DNA of 64,000 nt. Origin: Dugong dugon (Eukaryota; Chordata; Mammalia; Sirenia; Dugongidae). The first letter of the stretch is position 1; each line of letters starts with the position of its first letter. Shown here in pieces: positions 11,136 through 23,450 of the stretch. The translations under genes were made by a program, and so were the position numbers. The notes under the pieces were generated by a model that was not told the DNA's origin, searched no databases, and worked only from the letters and a program-made list of their open reading frames with translations. The stretch covers positions 8,792,501-8,856,500 of the forward strand of contig CM057473.1 in NCBI GenBank assembly GCA_030035585.1, written 5' to 3'.

Positions 11136-12654
11136 TTGTTAAAATTCATTTGGGGTTAGTGTACCTGCATGTGCAAAAGGTTAAAGTGGGCTACCAAATG
11201 GGTTACCTTATAATATAAAATTTGAACGAATCCAGTGTTTTATCCAACATGTTATACAGTAATTTCATTGAATATACCCAGACTGTTTTTATCTGTTTAT
11301 TGATTTTTTTTCATATTATTGTTGCTTGAAACTGTAGATAAGAATTGAAGAAGATGAGAATGATTTGCTTTTGTAACCGTTTGAGGCCTTTCCTTACTCT
11401 CTTGCATCATTATTCGTTCTTATTTAGCAAGGACATGATTTCATTTGCTAGGGAAAAAAAAATTTTTTTTTGAGTGTTTTCCCAGAATCCATTGTAATCA
11501 ATCAGGAATAGGGTTTAATAAACACCAAACTGAATAAAGGCCACAGAAAAAGCCCCATGAGTGATCAGCTAGCAACCTGTTCTCATCAGAAATGCAGGAT
11601 GTAACTGAAGACTTGTGTGAGGAAATGTGGTCATTCTTGGTTGGTATAAATTGTAACTGCTTGAGTACCCAAAGCCCTGCACTCCTGAATCATTCCTGGT
11701 AAAATGGTTTCATCCTCCTTATTAAACTTCTGGTCATGTACACATTAGTCAGGGCAAAGCTTTTCCTTGAGTCAATGGAAAAACCCTCTGAAAAGAGTCC
11801 TTAACACCTTTCCATGACATAAGACTCTCTTTTGGAAACATCTTATGTTATAGACCCCTTTCATTGCATACTGGCGAATGCCAGCTCTTGGACCATTTGG
11901 TTAGTTAAGGTTCCGAACGCAACTCACTCGTCTCTTCTTTGGCATAGTACTTACTCCTCACGTTGTGGAATATTTTTAGATTATGAATGTGGTTTCTACC
12001 TCTGCCCTCACTTTGGCTGGATAATTGCTTGCTAAAATTCCATGAGAGTGTGGATTGAAGTCTCTGTTTTTCTCTATAGTGCAGGAAGGGTGGGTATGTA
12101 GAGCAGATGCCGTTATTTAATTTGGCATTTAGCCAGAACTCTGGGACTTGTGACCTATTCTTGAATGAAGTATTGAGGATTTTTTCCCCCTAACTAAAAA
12201 TAATAGTCAAAGGATGTTTTATATAACTCTTAGAGGACCCTCATAACATACTAGAGAACTAGTTTACTGCTAACTTGAAAGGGAAACTTCCAAATGGACC
12301 AGGTCATATATATATATTTCCCTGTAGGAGTTGGACTTTTCTGCCTGAGTTAAGTGCGGTAATTTACTACAAATTAAAAGACAATTCTTCCAGATCAAAT
12401 ATCCAAGGTGCCTGGAGGAAATAGGGGATTCTACAGGGAGAATAAGTCTTTATTTGGAACTTACATTTCTGGTACCAACAGGATTAAACAGATTCCATTA
12501 TGGTCGAGATTTATGTTTACAAAAATAATTCTGTTGACAGGAAATTTGATAATTTAGTAGAATTCAAGCAGCACATTTGTGCTACTTTAAGCATGTTATC
12601 TGTATCTTTTTCCAACCTTGATTACTCACAGTTTCTGACTCTACAATAAATAAT
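11136..12654. other. Unassigned DNA
   Basis: No repeat family or gene recognised. A short (TA)n run lies near 12307. Confidence 0.4.
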
Positions 12655-12860
12655 CATCATCATAATTTCTTGGACACTTACTTTGCCAGGTACTATCAAG
12701 AGTGTTCTATATATATTATTTCATTTAATCCTTGAAACAAACATAGAAAATAGCTCTTATTATCTGCCCTTAAAGATGAAAAAATTAAAAATTTTCTGCA
12801 ACAAGATAAAACAACTTTCCAAAGGTCACACAACTAAAAATGAGTAAGCTAGGTTAATGA
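12655..12860 (-). mobile_element. MIR SINE
   Basis: Antisense MIR: 'cttactttgccaggtactat', 'tttcatttaatccttgaaac', 'aaaggtcacacaactaaaaa'. The core-SINE segment is recognisable over about 200 bp. Confidence 0.78.
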
Positions 12861-12914
12861 GTGAGCTATAGCTGACACCAAAGTCAATGCAAAAATGCAC
12901 AATGGGGTTCTCCC

Positions 12915-13122
12915 TGTTGTTGTTATTGTTAGGTGCTGTTGAGTCAATTTTCGACTCACATTGACCTCATGTGTTAGGATAGAGTTTTCCTTTTAGGGTT
13001 TTCTAGGCTGTAATATTTATAGGAGCAGACCGCCAGGTCTGTCTCCAGTGAAGCCACTGGGTGGGCTCAAACCACCAACCTTTGGGTTAGCAGTCGAGCC
13101 CCATTGTACCAGCAGGGCTGCG
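12915..13122 (-). mobile_element. AfroSINE, long form
   Basis: Reversed long-form copy: 'gctgttgagtcaattttcga', 'gtaatatttataggagcaga', 'caaaccaccaacctttgggt', head near 'taccagcagggct'. Confidence 0.88.
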
Positions 13123-13240
13123 TAGGTTCTTCCTAGTATGCCATATGTTCTGTATCACACTTTGCCAAGGGTGACTAAGCGTTGAGAGTAGAGGTTTCTC
13201 AGATACTAGAAGCATGACATTATTTAGTTAAATCTAGTTT

Positions 13241-13527
13241 GTTGTTGTTAGGTGTCATCTGTCTAGTTGGTTCCAACTCATAGTGACCCCGTGTACAACA
13301 GAACACTGCCCGGTCCTGCACCATCCTCACAATTGTTGCAGCTGCTGTGTCATTCTGTTTCGTTGGGGGTCTTCCTCTTTGTAGCTGACCCTAGTCTGTC
13401 TTAGTCTGGAAGTGCCGCTGAAACCTGTCCACCATGAGTGACCCTGAAATACTGGTGGCATAGCTTCCAGCATCACAGCAACACAAGAGCCACCACAGTA
13501 CAACAAACTGACAGATGAGTGGTGGAA
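13241..13527 (-). mobile_element. Non-autonomous RTE-tailed composite repeat
   Basis: Left part is antisense RTE 3' end ('gttgttgttaggtgtcatct', 'gaacactgcccggtcctgca'). It switches near 13385 to the distinct module 'agtctgtcttagtctggaag', 'gctgaaacctgtccaccatg' and 'caacaaactgacagatgag'. The middle block seen in the 13797 copy is missing here. Confidence 0.7.
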
Positions 13528-13796
13528 ATCTAGTTTATAAGACATATAATAGTGGAATGCCCATTTATAGGCATATGGTATATATTCAATAATCATTCAA
13601 TAATCAATAATCAATTCAGTCAAGCTATTATTTCGTGGTACAATGGTTTCCTAGGCAATTTACTTGAGCAGGGTCACCGTGGTACTACCAGAACCAGAAC
13701 TGGAGCCCTGGGTCATGATTTTTGTCCAAGACTGTAATAGTTCAGACAAGTTCTTGTTGTTACATGATACTATAAAATACTGGTTTAAAAAAGATT

Positions 13797-14195
13797 ATTG
13801 TTGTTAGTTGTCATTGAATTGGCTCAGACTCATGGTGACCCCGTGTACAATAGAACAAAATGTTGCCAGGTCCTGTACCATTTTCATGATTGTTGGTATG
13901 CTTGAGTGGACTGTTAAGGCCACTGTGTATTTTGAGTGCCTTCTAAACTATGGGCTCATCTTCTAGTACTATATTGAACAATATTCTTTGTAACTCATAG
14001 AATTTTCTTTGGCTACTTTATGAAAATAAGTTGCCAGGACTTTCTTTCTAGTCTGTCTTAGTCTGGAAGCTCCTCTGAAACATGTCTACCATGGGTGACC
14101 TGCTGGTATTTGAAAAACCAGTGGCAAAGCTTCCCGAATTACAACAACATGCAGGCCACCACAGTATGACAGACTGACAGAGTGTGATGGTAAAA
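13797..14195 (-). mobile_element. Non-autonomous RTE-tailed composite repeat, longest copy
   Basis: The most complete of three copies. It has an antisense RTE 3' end ('attgttgttagttgtcattg', 'gttgccaggtcctgtaccat') and then a middle block ('gccttctaaactatgggctc', 'ctttggctactttatgaaaa'). The distal module follows ('agtctgtcttagtctggaag', 'gacagactgacagag'). No open frame spans it. Confidence 0.7.
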
Positions 14196-14999
14196 AAGAT
14201 AGAAGCGTGGTTTTCTTTCAAATAAATGTGTTTTCCAGGGCTAGAACAGTGGCTGTCTGGTGTCACCTAGGTTGTTCTCTTCATTGGAAATGCTGAGGTT
14301 GGTGCACACACCATCTGCTGGGTCAGCATTACCTCGTGTGGAATGAGGAAAGGGGAAGTGGAGGGCAGGGGCTTTTTTCCTTTTGAGAGCAAGCTTCAGA
14401 AGTTGATCATCAATATCATTCACATTCCATTGGCCAAGAATGCATCAAAAGGCAAATCTAGATGCAAGGAAGAGTGGGATATTTAGGCCATATCAAAAAA
14501 AAAAAAAAAGAAGGAAGAATAATTAAATGTATATGGGAACAAACACTTTTTCCTGCCAAAAGAAACTTTTCGTTATTTCAGGCAGTTACTTTAACATATT
14601 TATTTTCTACTATTTGCATATTTGATAATTGTCTCAGTTGTGGATCAAGGCTAGATTATATAAAAAAGTCATGGAGTTTAGTATTAATTCCCTTCATTAA
14701 CTAGCTGGTCATCAAGTGGATAAGGTGGAAAATCATTGTTTTTGCCAAAAAAAAAAAAAAATCGTTTCATTGTCCTAGTGAAGGACACATGAATTAAATT
14801 AGGGTGTGTACAAGCAAAACGATAGAGAAAATAGTAATTACACTACACATGATGAGTTAGGTATAACAAGTATAAAACAATTTCTAGAAAATGTGTGTTT
14901 GCTGTTAAATGTATGATGCTTTGAATACATTTCTAAATATTATTTAATTGGTATTTTTTTCTCTTTTGTCTCCTATCTCCCTGTTTCTGAGTGTTAATA
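14196..14999. other. Unassigned DNA
   Basis: Nothing recognised. A-runs at 14495-14508 and 14748-14761. Confidence 0.4.
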
Positions 15000-15345
15000 T
15001 ATTTGTTCATTTATTTATTCTAGCAGTATTTATTGATTACTTTTTATACGCCAGAAATTGTTTAGGTCCTGGGAATAGAGTTGTAAGAAACACAGACAAC
15101 ACATCTCATCTTTATTAAACTTAAAATCATTGAAAAAGTAAAATATGTTCTCTGTTAGAAGGTGGTGAGTACAGGGAAGAGAAGTAAATCAGGGAAAAGG
15201 AGTGGAATAGGAAGTATCAAAGGTAGGAGGAAGTTATAATTTTACGATGATGAAGCGTCAGAGAAACCCGCACTGAAACGGTTACATTTGAGAAAAGATT
15301 TGAAGTACTTGAGAGATATAGGCATGTGAACATCAGCTTACCAGG
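15000..15345 (-). mobile_element. L2 LINE 3' region
   Basis: Antisense L2: 'agtatttattgattactttt', 'ttgtttaggtcctgggaata', and further on 'acatttgagaaaagatttga', in the order expected of the L2 3' region. Strongly diverged. Confidence 0.65.
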
Positions 15346-15350
15346 TGCTG

Positions 15351-15513
15351 TTGGGAGCCCTGGTGTCGAAGGGGTTAGGAGCTGTAGCTCCTAACCAAAA
15401 AGGTTGACAGTTCGAATTTACCAGCCACTCGTTGGAAACCCTATGGGGCAGTTCTACTCTGTCCAATAGTCACTATGAGTCATAACCAACTCGATGGCAC
15501 CTAACAACAATAA
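15351..15513 (+). mobile_element. AfroSINE, short form with RTE-type tail
   Basis: It starts 'gggagccctggtgtcgaag', has the B-box-like 'gacagttcgaatttaccagc' and 'cgttggaaaccctatggggc', and ends 'ctcgatggcacctaacaaca'. That terminus is the RTE-type tail rather than the GGCAACGGGTTT end of other copies. Confidence 0.9.
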
Positions 15514-15682
15514 CAGATGCTATTGTGTTAATCTCCACTCGTGGCAACCCCATGAGTGTCAGAGTAGAACTGTGCTCTGTAGGATTTTCAGTGGCTGATT
15601 TTTCAGAAGTAGACAGCTAAGGCCTTCTTCTGTGGCACCTCACTTGAACCTCCAACTTTTCAGTTAGCTGCCAAGTGTATCA
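15514..15682 (-). mobile_element. AfroSINE, long form, tail-to-tail with neighbour
   Basis: Reversed long-form copy directly after the previous SINE: 'aatctccactcgtggcaacc', 'tttttcagaagtagacagct', 'aacctccaacttttcagtta'. The tRNA-like head is truncated. Confidence 0.82.
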
Positions 15683-15719
15683 ATAATTTGCATCACTTTA
15701 GAACTTCTACTTTCTGCAT

Positions 15720-15888
15720 AACCAAAAAGAAACCCATTTCCACTGAGTCAATTCTAACTCATAGAGACCCTATAGGACAGAGTAGAACTTCCCCACAGGG
15801 TTTCCAAGGAGCGGTTGGTGGATTTGAACTGCCGACCTTTTGGTTAGCAGCTGTAGCTCTTAACCATTGCGCCGCCAGGGAATCCCAC
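15720..15888 (-). mobile_element. AfroSINE, short form
   Basis: Full-length reversed short form: 'ccactgagtcaattctaact', 'gggtttccaaggagcggttg', 'aaccattgcgccgccaggga'. Third AfroSINE within 540 bp. Confidence 0.92.
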
Positions 15889-15989
15889 AAAACAAATGTG
15901 TGATAAAACTCACCTCATCTATTTTCAAGGCCTTAAATGTTCTTTTAGCTGGAAATTCAATGAAAGTTTAGTTTCTTACCTTTTCCTAC

Positions 15990-16509
15990 TGTTATGTATT
16001 GAACTGTGTCCCCCAAAAATGTATATCAACTTGGCTAGGCCTTGTTTCCCAGTTTTGTGTGATTGTCCACCATTTTGTCATCTGATGTGATTTTCCTGTG
16101 TGCTGTAAATCCTACCTCTATGATGATGATGAGGCAGAATGAGAGGCAGTTATGTTAATGAGGCAGGACTCAATCTACAAGATTGGACTGTATCTTGAGT
16201 CAATCTCTTTTGAGATATAAAAGAGAGAAGCTAGCAGAGAGACATGGGGACATCATATCGCCAAGAAAGAAGTACTAGGAGCACAGCACATCCTTTGGAC
16301 CCAAAGTCCCTGTGCTGAGAAGCTCCTAGATCAGGGGAAGATTGATGACAAGAACCTTCTGCCAGAGTCTACAGGAGAGAAAGCCCTCCCCTGGAGCTGG
16401 CTTCCTGAACTCAAGACTTCTGGCTTCCTAGACTGAGAGAATAAATTTCTCTTTGTTAAAGCCGTCCACTTGTGCTTTTCTGTTATAGCAGCACTAGAGA
16501 ACTAAGACA
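15990..16509 (+). mobile_element. Solo LTR, class III (MaLR-type), TSD CCTAC
   Basis: A 520-bp element with TG...CA ends (TGTTATGTATTG... to ACTAAGACA), a TATA box TATAAAAG at 16216-16223 and a polyadenylation signal AATAAA at 16440-16445. The 5-bp duplication CCTAC flanks it exactly (15985-15989, 16510-16514). No internal viral genes are attached, so it is a solo LTR. The 5-bp duplication, and an opening similar to MLT/MaLR LTRs, suggest an ERV3/MaLR class. Three related copies lie at 28254, 44442 and 58554. Confidence 0.88.
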
Positions 16510-16514
16510 CCTAC

Positions 16515-19500
16515 CAATGGAATATTCCACTAAAATATCTCTGGATCACCTTGAGCTCACTAAATCTAAAATGAACAAATCATATTTCTCTTCCAAACCG
16601 TTTACCATTCCGAATGTTAGCGTTTCTCACAAGATCCTCACTATTCCGGCAGCATTCATGGCTGAAGAACCTTGGCCGCATACTTGCTTCCTCATCTTCC
16701 CTCTCTGTCCTCCAACATTGTCATATACTCCAGCTGTGAGATCTATATCTGCTTCACTCCATAATGAATCTGGAAAGCAGTTATGGATAAACAGTAATTG
16801 CATATTTAAAATTTATGTTTTGCTTGTTTTATTTTTATTTCTATCATGCAGCCTAATCACGGCCTCATTTCTAGAGAGAAGCAAAAATGACTTTCAGCTG
16901 CAATTTTGAGGTTCTTTTCTGATCCGACTTCCAGGCCAAGCTCATTAGGTGTTGGGACCAATCCAAATTCTTGCATCATTTCAGCCTCTCATTATAAATA
17001 AAATCACGGTGTTCTGGGGTGTGTGTGGTTAAGTGGGGATTGGTGGCTCTTTAGCACGTATTCCCGAGCAATGTCTTAAATGACACAGATTGATCTCTGG
17101 ATTCAGAAAATGGATATTGGCAAGTCAGCAAATGGACTGCTCCAAGTTGAATACCTGACCCTAATTCATAATAGTGTTAATATTTTTAATGTAACAGTGC
17201 AGGGGTAAGCAGCTTTTAGCTGCTCCTTACAGGTTTTGTAATGTAGCAATAATGACAGCAGGAACAGTTCTTAGATTCCAGGACTTTTTTTTTAGCAGAA
17301 AAAACTCCAGTAATACTTCCCTCTTCTAGCACTACAACTGTATTCCCCCTCTTACTGTGGTAAAAATATTCTAGTCTCTTCTGATTATAAATGCTAGGAT
17401 TTCCAAAGGGAAATATTTGCTTCGGAGTGCTGGGTTTACTACTTATCTTACAACTGTTTGTATGTCATTTTTATCATTTTCAATTCTTTGTCTATTTACT
17501 ACTAGCCTTTGTGACTTTGCAATTCGTATCTGTTATCTGCCTGCAAATATTACTAAAATTTTCTTTCTTATAAGCATGTTAATGTTCTGTGTAGAGGAAA
17601 ATGTGATAAATTAATTTGGTCTAATTCCTTCCACCATCATCAAAAATTAAGTGAATATGGTAACTCAGAGCTAAAACAAAGCAAAATGTGTCATAGGTAA
17701 CTTGACCTTTCTACTGATTGAATTTTAGCTGAATAAAAATAAAAATAAATTTTTAGCTTCTTTCTAATTTAGGGAAGGAAATGGGTCAGGACATTAAAAA
17801 TAAAGATGGATTTGAGAAAATTCAGGAAGTGAGAAACAACGCTATTTCCGTTCTTATTGTTGTTTGAAACAATATGTTCCTTCCTAATTTGGACTTGGAT
17901 CGGTCACAGAAGAACATTCAAATGCTCTTTCTTACTGAAGAGTTAAAGACAGGAGCATGGTCTGTTTGAAGCTTTTCATGAATATGGGCTTACTTCTTGC
18001 CCACATTCCGCTCTTGAATGAGCAGTGGCTGGTGGATGAATGCTGGAACTGGCACATTGGAACTGAAGGGGCAAGAGCTCTAAATCCCAACTTCGTCACC
18101 GAAGTTCAGTGGGGTCTCGTTTGCAGAATCCATCTTACCTACATGAGACATGATTCACTTGTACTTGAAAAGTGCTTATGGGTGTGACACCCTAATCTTC
18201 AGAGTTATTATTTTCTAATTAACAAGGCTTCATTTTCTTTTTAATTTTCTTTTCCCAGTAGAGCAATCATGCCCACACAATGTGGAATCTAAATTAAAAA
18301 CAAAAACAAAAAAAAACATTAACTTATAGAGAATATTTCTTCAAAACCATGTTAGCATATGGCAAACTCTCTTTAGAACTATTTTCTTCTATTTAATATG
18401 ACCTTATTCTTCTCTAGAGTAACAATTTGTCTTTAAAAATAACCATGGTGCCGGAAAGATCTTTTCACAGGAGTAAACTCAAAAATAATTTCTGTATCTT
18501 GACTGGTTGGCCTTCCTTTTGAACCTTGTGCTGTCCTGAATGGTTCCTGTAGGAAATTATAAAAATAACTCAGGTCCTAATGAGAAAATAAGTTTCCAAA
18601 GCATTATTCAGAGATTGTCATCCCTTGAGTTGTTTTCATATGTGACATAGTTCTATTGTCCTATGTCATTATACGTGATCTCAAACTGTCTGTTCCAATT
18701 TCCAAGAAGTGCTGAGCAAAAGGAGTATTTCAAATTCAGGAAGAAGTTTTTTCCTCTTTCCATGACCTAGAATTGTAGCTGGAGACATGGTGGATTAGAT
18801 AAACTCTACTTGTTTACTCCTGAATATCTGTAGATGCCGCTGAGGATCCTTTGTTAAAAAGATATCAAGGTCAAATTTGGGCAAAAGGCTAATTACAAGA
18901 AATCCTCTTAATATTATGAAACAGATTGGAATATGTTATATTGTCTTGTTAGTTTACTATTAAACCTAGTGTTTTTGATCTTATAGTTGTAAAAGAAATG
19001 TAAAAAAAAAAAAAAGAGAAACAAGTTTTGTAACATTATTCTTTACACATATAGTCAATTTAGTCTATGAATAAAGAAAAGCCGCATATTAATGTGGAAA
19101 ATGCAGATACCTTTTTAGTTTTTGATATAGCAAAGAACATTGTAGATTGTCTATAAGAAATGTTACTATTTATGAAGCCAATTGTTGCAGTAAAGGTCAC
19201 TTTGAACAATATCTGCAGATATTAATATCAGACTATAAAAGCATTGGGACTGTGCTGGACAACATCGTGTTTTTCGAAAGAATTTTAATGGGTAAACCAT
19301 AATTTTGAAGGACTTCTAATGGGTAAAAACACACCTTTAGTAATGCATTCTTCAAGTATGCAACCTCTAAGGAATTAGTCCATTGGCATTTCTTGACACT
19401 GTGGAGCAGCTGTTTATGCAGGAACTAGCCTTACTTGCATTTCTAGCATTGGGAGAAAAGGTAAGGCAATCATCACATTGTGTAATTATCTATTTGCGAA

Positions 19501-20382
19501 GAGTACTGGAGGTGTATTTTTACCTATTTGCATTCCCTGACTTGTGAAATAGTTAGATAGATGGCCTCCAACACTCACTGTACTTGAAAGAAAGGCAGTG
19601 TAGGTAAACACATTCCCCTACATTTATATAGATCTGTACCCACCATGAAATGTACGTTCTCCAATCATGGAGCGGTCAAGATTTATTTTAAACAGTATTC
19701 AAAGACTAGAGCAGTTTGGTATCCTACATCAAAACTCCGTCATTTCAGTGTAACATGCACTCTGCAGCAACAACTCTGTATTAAACATTTCTGGCCCCAA
19801 GATTCAAAGAAAGGAAAATAAAACAAAACAGCAAAAAAGGTCACTGCTTTGTAGATTGTGAAATTATAGCTTCTATCTGAATCTAAGAATCAAAGAAACT
19901 TAGTGTGAATTCACTAGAAATTTAGCTTTTCTTCTTTTGGATGAAATAGAAAGTTCTTCTCAGGTTACCTGAAACCAACCAGCCAGACTTTTAATTGGCC
20001 CCGCTTACAGTGAGCCTGTCCTGTCCCCCGAACTCTTGGGGAACTTCTACAGCTTTGTACCTGTCTTGACTCTGTCTTGTACTCTCCTACTTTTTCTCTG
20101 CTTAGAGAAGATTCCACCAAAGTTCAGCTCAAGCACCCCTTCTTCTCTGCAGCCATTTTCTTTCTGGTCCCCCAGGTAGTGCTTCTCTTCTTTGCTTTCC
20201 ATCACACTGTGGCCCACATTTCATGTAGCTTCTACAACAGAGCGTTATACTGATCTCTTTACAGGGATATTTCTCCCGTTAAAGGAAACTGTGGACTTTT
20301 CAAGAGCTGTGACTGTAAGTTATTTTTTCTTTGCATCGCCAAACAGAAACTAGCAAAAAGCCTAGGGCATAAGGAGTCAGTC
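16515..20382. other. Long unassigned stretch
   Basis: About 3.9 kb in which I recognise no repeat or gene. The 145-codon frame at 16472-16909 begins inside the LTR and has no known domain. A-rich runs occur near 18300 and 19000. Confidence 0.4.
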
Positions 20383-20565
20383 ATGTACAACAACTGGTCA
20401 CTATTTGCCTGGAGCAACAGAGGAAGAAGAGGAGGCAGGAAGAGGAGGAGGAAATGGAATGTGTGGGTGATTGCCTCCATGAACAACTGCCCCCTTTGCC
20501 GTGAGACGAGAAGAACTGGATGACTGAACATTTTGATCAAGGATTCTATAGAAGGAGACATGTTT
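20383..20565 (+). mobile_element. Internal fragment of an L1 3' UTR
   Basis: It matches 51325-51510 closely over 'gaggaggaaatggaatgtgt', 'gattgcctccatgaacaact' and 'aagaactggatgactgaaca'. Both the ORF2 end and the poly(A) end of the element are absent. Confidence 0.75.
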
Positions 20566-21629
20566 ACATTTTCTATTCTGTACTCTACCAATAATATATG
20601 CAAAACATTCTCAATAATGATGTTGATGATCAAGTTTTATTATTAATTATAGGCTTCAATTGACTGAAGCAATCGTAAGGCTTAAAATAAAGTGTAAACT
20701 AAATAGACACAGTCACACCCTTGAACGACTTCAGCAGTAGCTTGCTGTCTGTCTTAAGCACTGGCTACTCAGACAGGTGCCTTGCATACCAGCCTTGGAA
20801 ATCAGGAATGGTTAAAACAGTGGTGAATGTGGAGATCACTTTTCTTGTTGATTGTAATGATGGTAAAACCTTTTATACTGATGAATTATTTAAAAAATAA
20901 CAATTCTTGAAGTTTATTTAAGATACTGTCTTCCCACTGCCATTGCTACCATTGACTTGGTGACTCATAATTTATCGACTTCTATTAAACCCTGGGACAG
21001 AAATCAGATGAAATTAATTCTAGGCCCTGAGGTACAGCAGAGCCAACATTCTTTCTATGCCCTTGTGTTGTTCACTTCACTTGGCAAGGAACGCCCGCTG
21101 ATCACCTTTGTGGCGATGAAATTTTTTCTTCTCTCAGCTTGAGAACGATTTGTTTCACACCTTTGCTTTTGCTGCAGATTTTGTCTCATTCTGGGACTCC
21201 ATCGTTCCAGTGGCTTTCTAGCTGATGTTATACTTCTCTTCCTCAATAATAATTGTCCCCTGAAATATCCTTTTTTTTTTTTTTTTTGATGCTTTGATCA
21301 CCAAAATTATAATTATCAAATTAGACGCTGAATGAAGTTGAAAGCCATTCTCCCAAATTCTAATATTAAAAAGTTAACCCCTGGTGACGTTTGACTGCTG
21401 ATGCTAAAGCTTGTTTATTCTACTTGCTCTATCCATGTTGATAGCCTCTTATGGACCAGTACATAATGGGGTTTTCAATTTTTTTTTCTGCATTTCAAAA
21501 ATTAACTGATACCCCAAGTGAGCTTGAATTCGTGACTCTTCCATCTCGTGTGGACTTACGGGACCCACGTGTTGATTTATTTCTGTATCCCTTGCTATCT
21601 GACGCATACCCATTGCTCAATAAAAGATT
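20566..21629. other. Unassigned DNA
   Basis: Nothing recognised; a T17 run lies near 21271. Confidence 0.4.
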
Positions 21630-21637
21630 CTAAAGTG

Positions 21638-21793
21638 CAGAACCAGTTACTGGCGAGTTGAGTCTGACTCATAGTGACCCTATAGGACAGAGTAGAACTG
21701 CCCCATCGAGTTTGTAAGGAGTGGCTGGTGGATTTGAACTGCCAACCTTTTTGTTAGCAGCTGAGCTCTTAGCCTCTGCTCCACCAGGGCTCC
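21638..21793 (-). mobile_element. AfroSINE, short form, 8-bp TSD
   Basis: Reversed short form from 'cagaaccagttactggcgag' to 'gctccaccagggctcc'. Duplicated CTAAAGTG at 21630-21637 and 21794-21801. Confidence 0.92.
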
Positions 21794-21801
21794 CTAAAGT
21801 G

Positions 21802-22108
21802 AATATTTACCCTATATTGTGAATCTGAACTTATCCATACTCTTTAGTCCTTCTGGGCCATTTTTAGCCCCAGTGTCTCCTGATGCCCCCAGACCTCTGT
21901 TAGCCTCCCATTCATTTCAGCTCTGCATTGCAGAGTGTCAGTGTGCTTGGCCAGGTGTATAAAGAAGAAACAAAACTCTGAGAGTGGCAACTGCTTGTGG
22001 AAAGGATAAGTACAGTTTTAATTCCCTTCATCTCGGTATATTAGTATTTCCGACTTAGGTGATAGAATTTAACATTACCTTGTAAACGTTTCTTCTGTCA
22101 GATACAGT

Positions 22109-22172
<64 letters not shown>

Positions 22173-22174
22173 AA

Positions 22175-22207
<33 letters not shown>

Positions 22208-23226
22208 CTGCATATCAGAAGTATATAGAGGGGAGTTGTCACATTTCTTTCATTTTGTATTTAATACTGGGTTGTAATGGCAAAGATTAGCTGCCTATTT
22301 ACATTTATGAATGTAGCTAAAAGTTTGTAAGCATTAGGGGTACTTAATACAAATATGTGACGAAAATAATAGTAATAACATAGCATGTTGTCTTAAAGTT
22401 TTAACAAGGAACAGTACCTGTCTCCTTTTAGAGAAATGGTCTACCTTGGGACACTGTCTGTCTCCCAGCCTGCACATCACGTGTTTGTCTATCATCAAGG
22501 GAACAATCTGTCACTGCCAGAGACAGAGCTTGTCCAGGAGCCATCAGTGAATCAGTGAGCAGATGCAGACACCTCATACACCGTGTACTAGGAAGCTTGA
22601 GTTTCCCTCCTGGCTTTCCAACCCAGCTGGCTGAGGCTGGTCACCCACAGTCTGGGGTCTCAGCTCTGTCATCCTTAAATGTGGGGCTTCAATTAAATAT
22701 AAGGCAACTTATGAATCATTACATCTGTGATGTTCTAAAACGTTTTCATTTTTTTTTAAATCAGAAAGGAAAGTGTTCACTTAGTGCAAGCCAGTAAACA
22801 GACATTAATGTTGTTTGACAATGATTAGAATTGTGTTTATTTTTTCATCTTAGTGATCAGGGCTAAAATAAACCAATCAATCCATTTTGCTTCACAAATT
22901 CTAAAACTAGTATTAGAAGAGTTTATAATCTATTTCAGAAATGGAAAAAAATGCTTCTGTTGAATTATGTACGTCACATTCTGGTGGCATAAAACTGATC
23001 ATCATTCTCATAATCCTTCCTGTGCGTTTCCACCTCTGTACTTTGGTCAAGCAATCCACCACCATCTCTGCTTTTTTTAAGTCAAACATTCCTTTAAGTC
23101 TGAGATAAAACCCCGCACAGGAAGCCTTCTCCTGCTTCACCATTCCGTATGGAGCCCTTTATTTGCTGAGTCAGTGCATGCTTGCTCTGTTTTTTCTTTT
23201 TCATTAATACTTTGGATACTAACATG
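21802..23226. other. Unassigned DNA around a compound microsatellite
   Basis: Apart from the microsatellite at 22106-22204, nothing recognised. Confidence 0.4.
22106..22204 (+). repeat. Compound (GT)n(GA)n(GT)n microsatellite
   Basis: About 100 bp: a GT run, a GA run with AAAG/AAAA interruptions, then a second GT run. Confidence 0.95.
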
Positions 23227-23450
23227 ATTTACAATCTAGATGAAGAAACTTGAGACTTTTAACCATATTTGTCCCCAAGACATCATCTTCAAGGAGAAAA
23301 AAAAAAAAAGAAATACAGGTGACCCGAGCCTTAGGAGCACAAAATAAGCACTGAAACCCCTTAGCAATCTCCAGTCCTAACACTCCCTTCCCCAGTCCCC
23401 CTACACACACCCAGGAATGCCTTTGTGTGCGCACATTCACATGCGTACTA
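23227..23450 (-). repeat. Left arm of a diverged inverted pair
   Basis: Its reverse complement aligns with 25440-25645 at roughly 85% by eye. Shared stretches include 'ctcaagtttcttcatctaga', 'tgtcttggggacaaa' and 'tcagtgcttattttgtgct'. The family is unknown; it may be an unclassified repeat or a local inverted duplication. Confidence 0.75.

Noticed and set aside
16472..16909. 145-codon plus-strand open frame
   Set aside because: Starts inside the solo LTR, continues into unrelated DNA and has no recognisable domain.
20259..20633. 124-codon minus-strand open frame
   Set aside because: Overlaps an antisense L1 3' UTR fragment; no domain.
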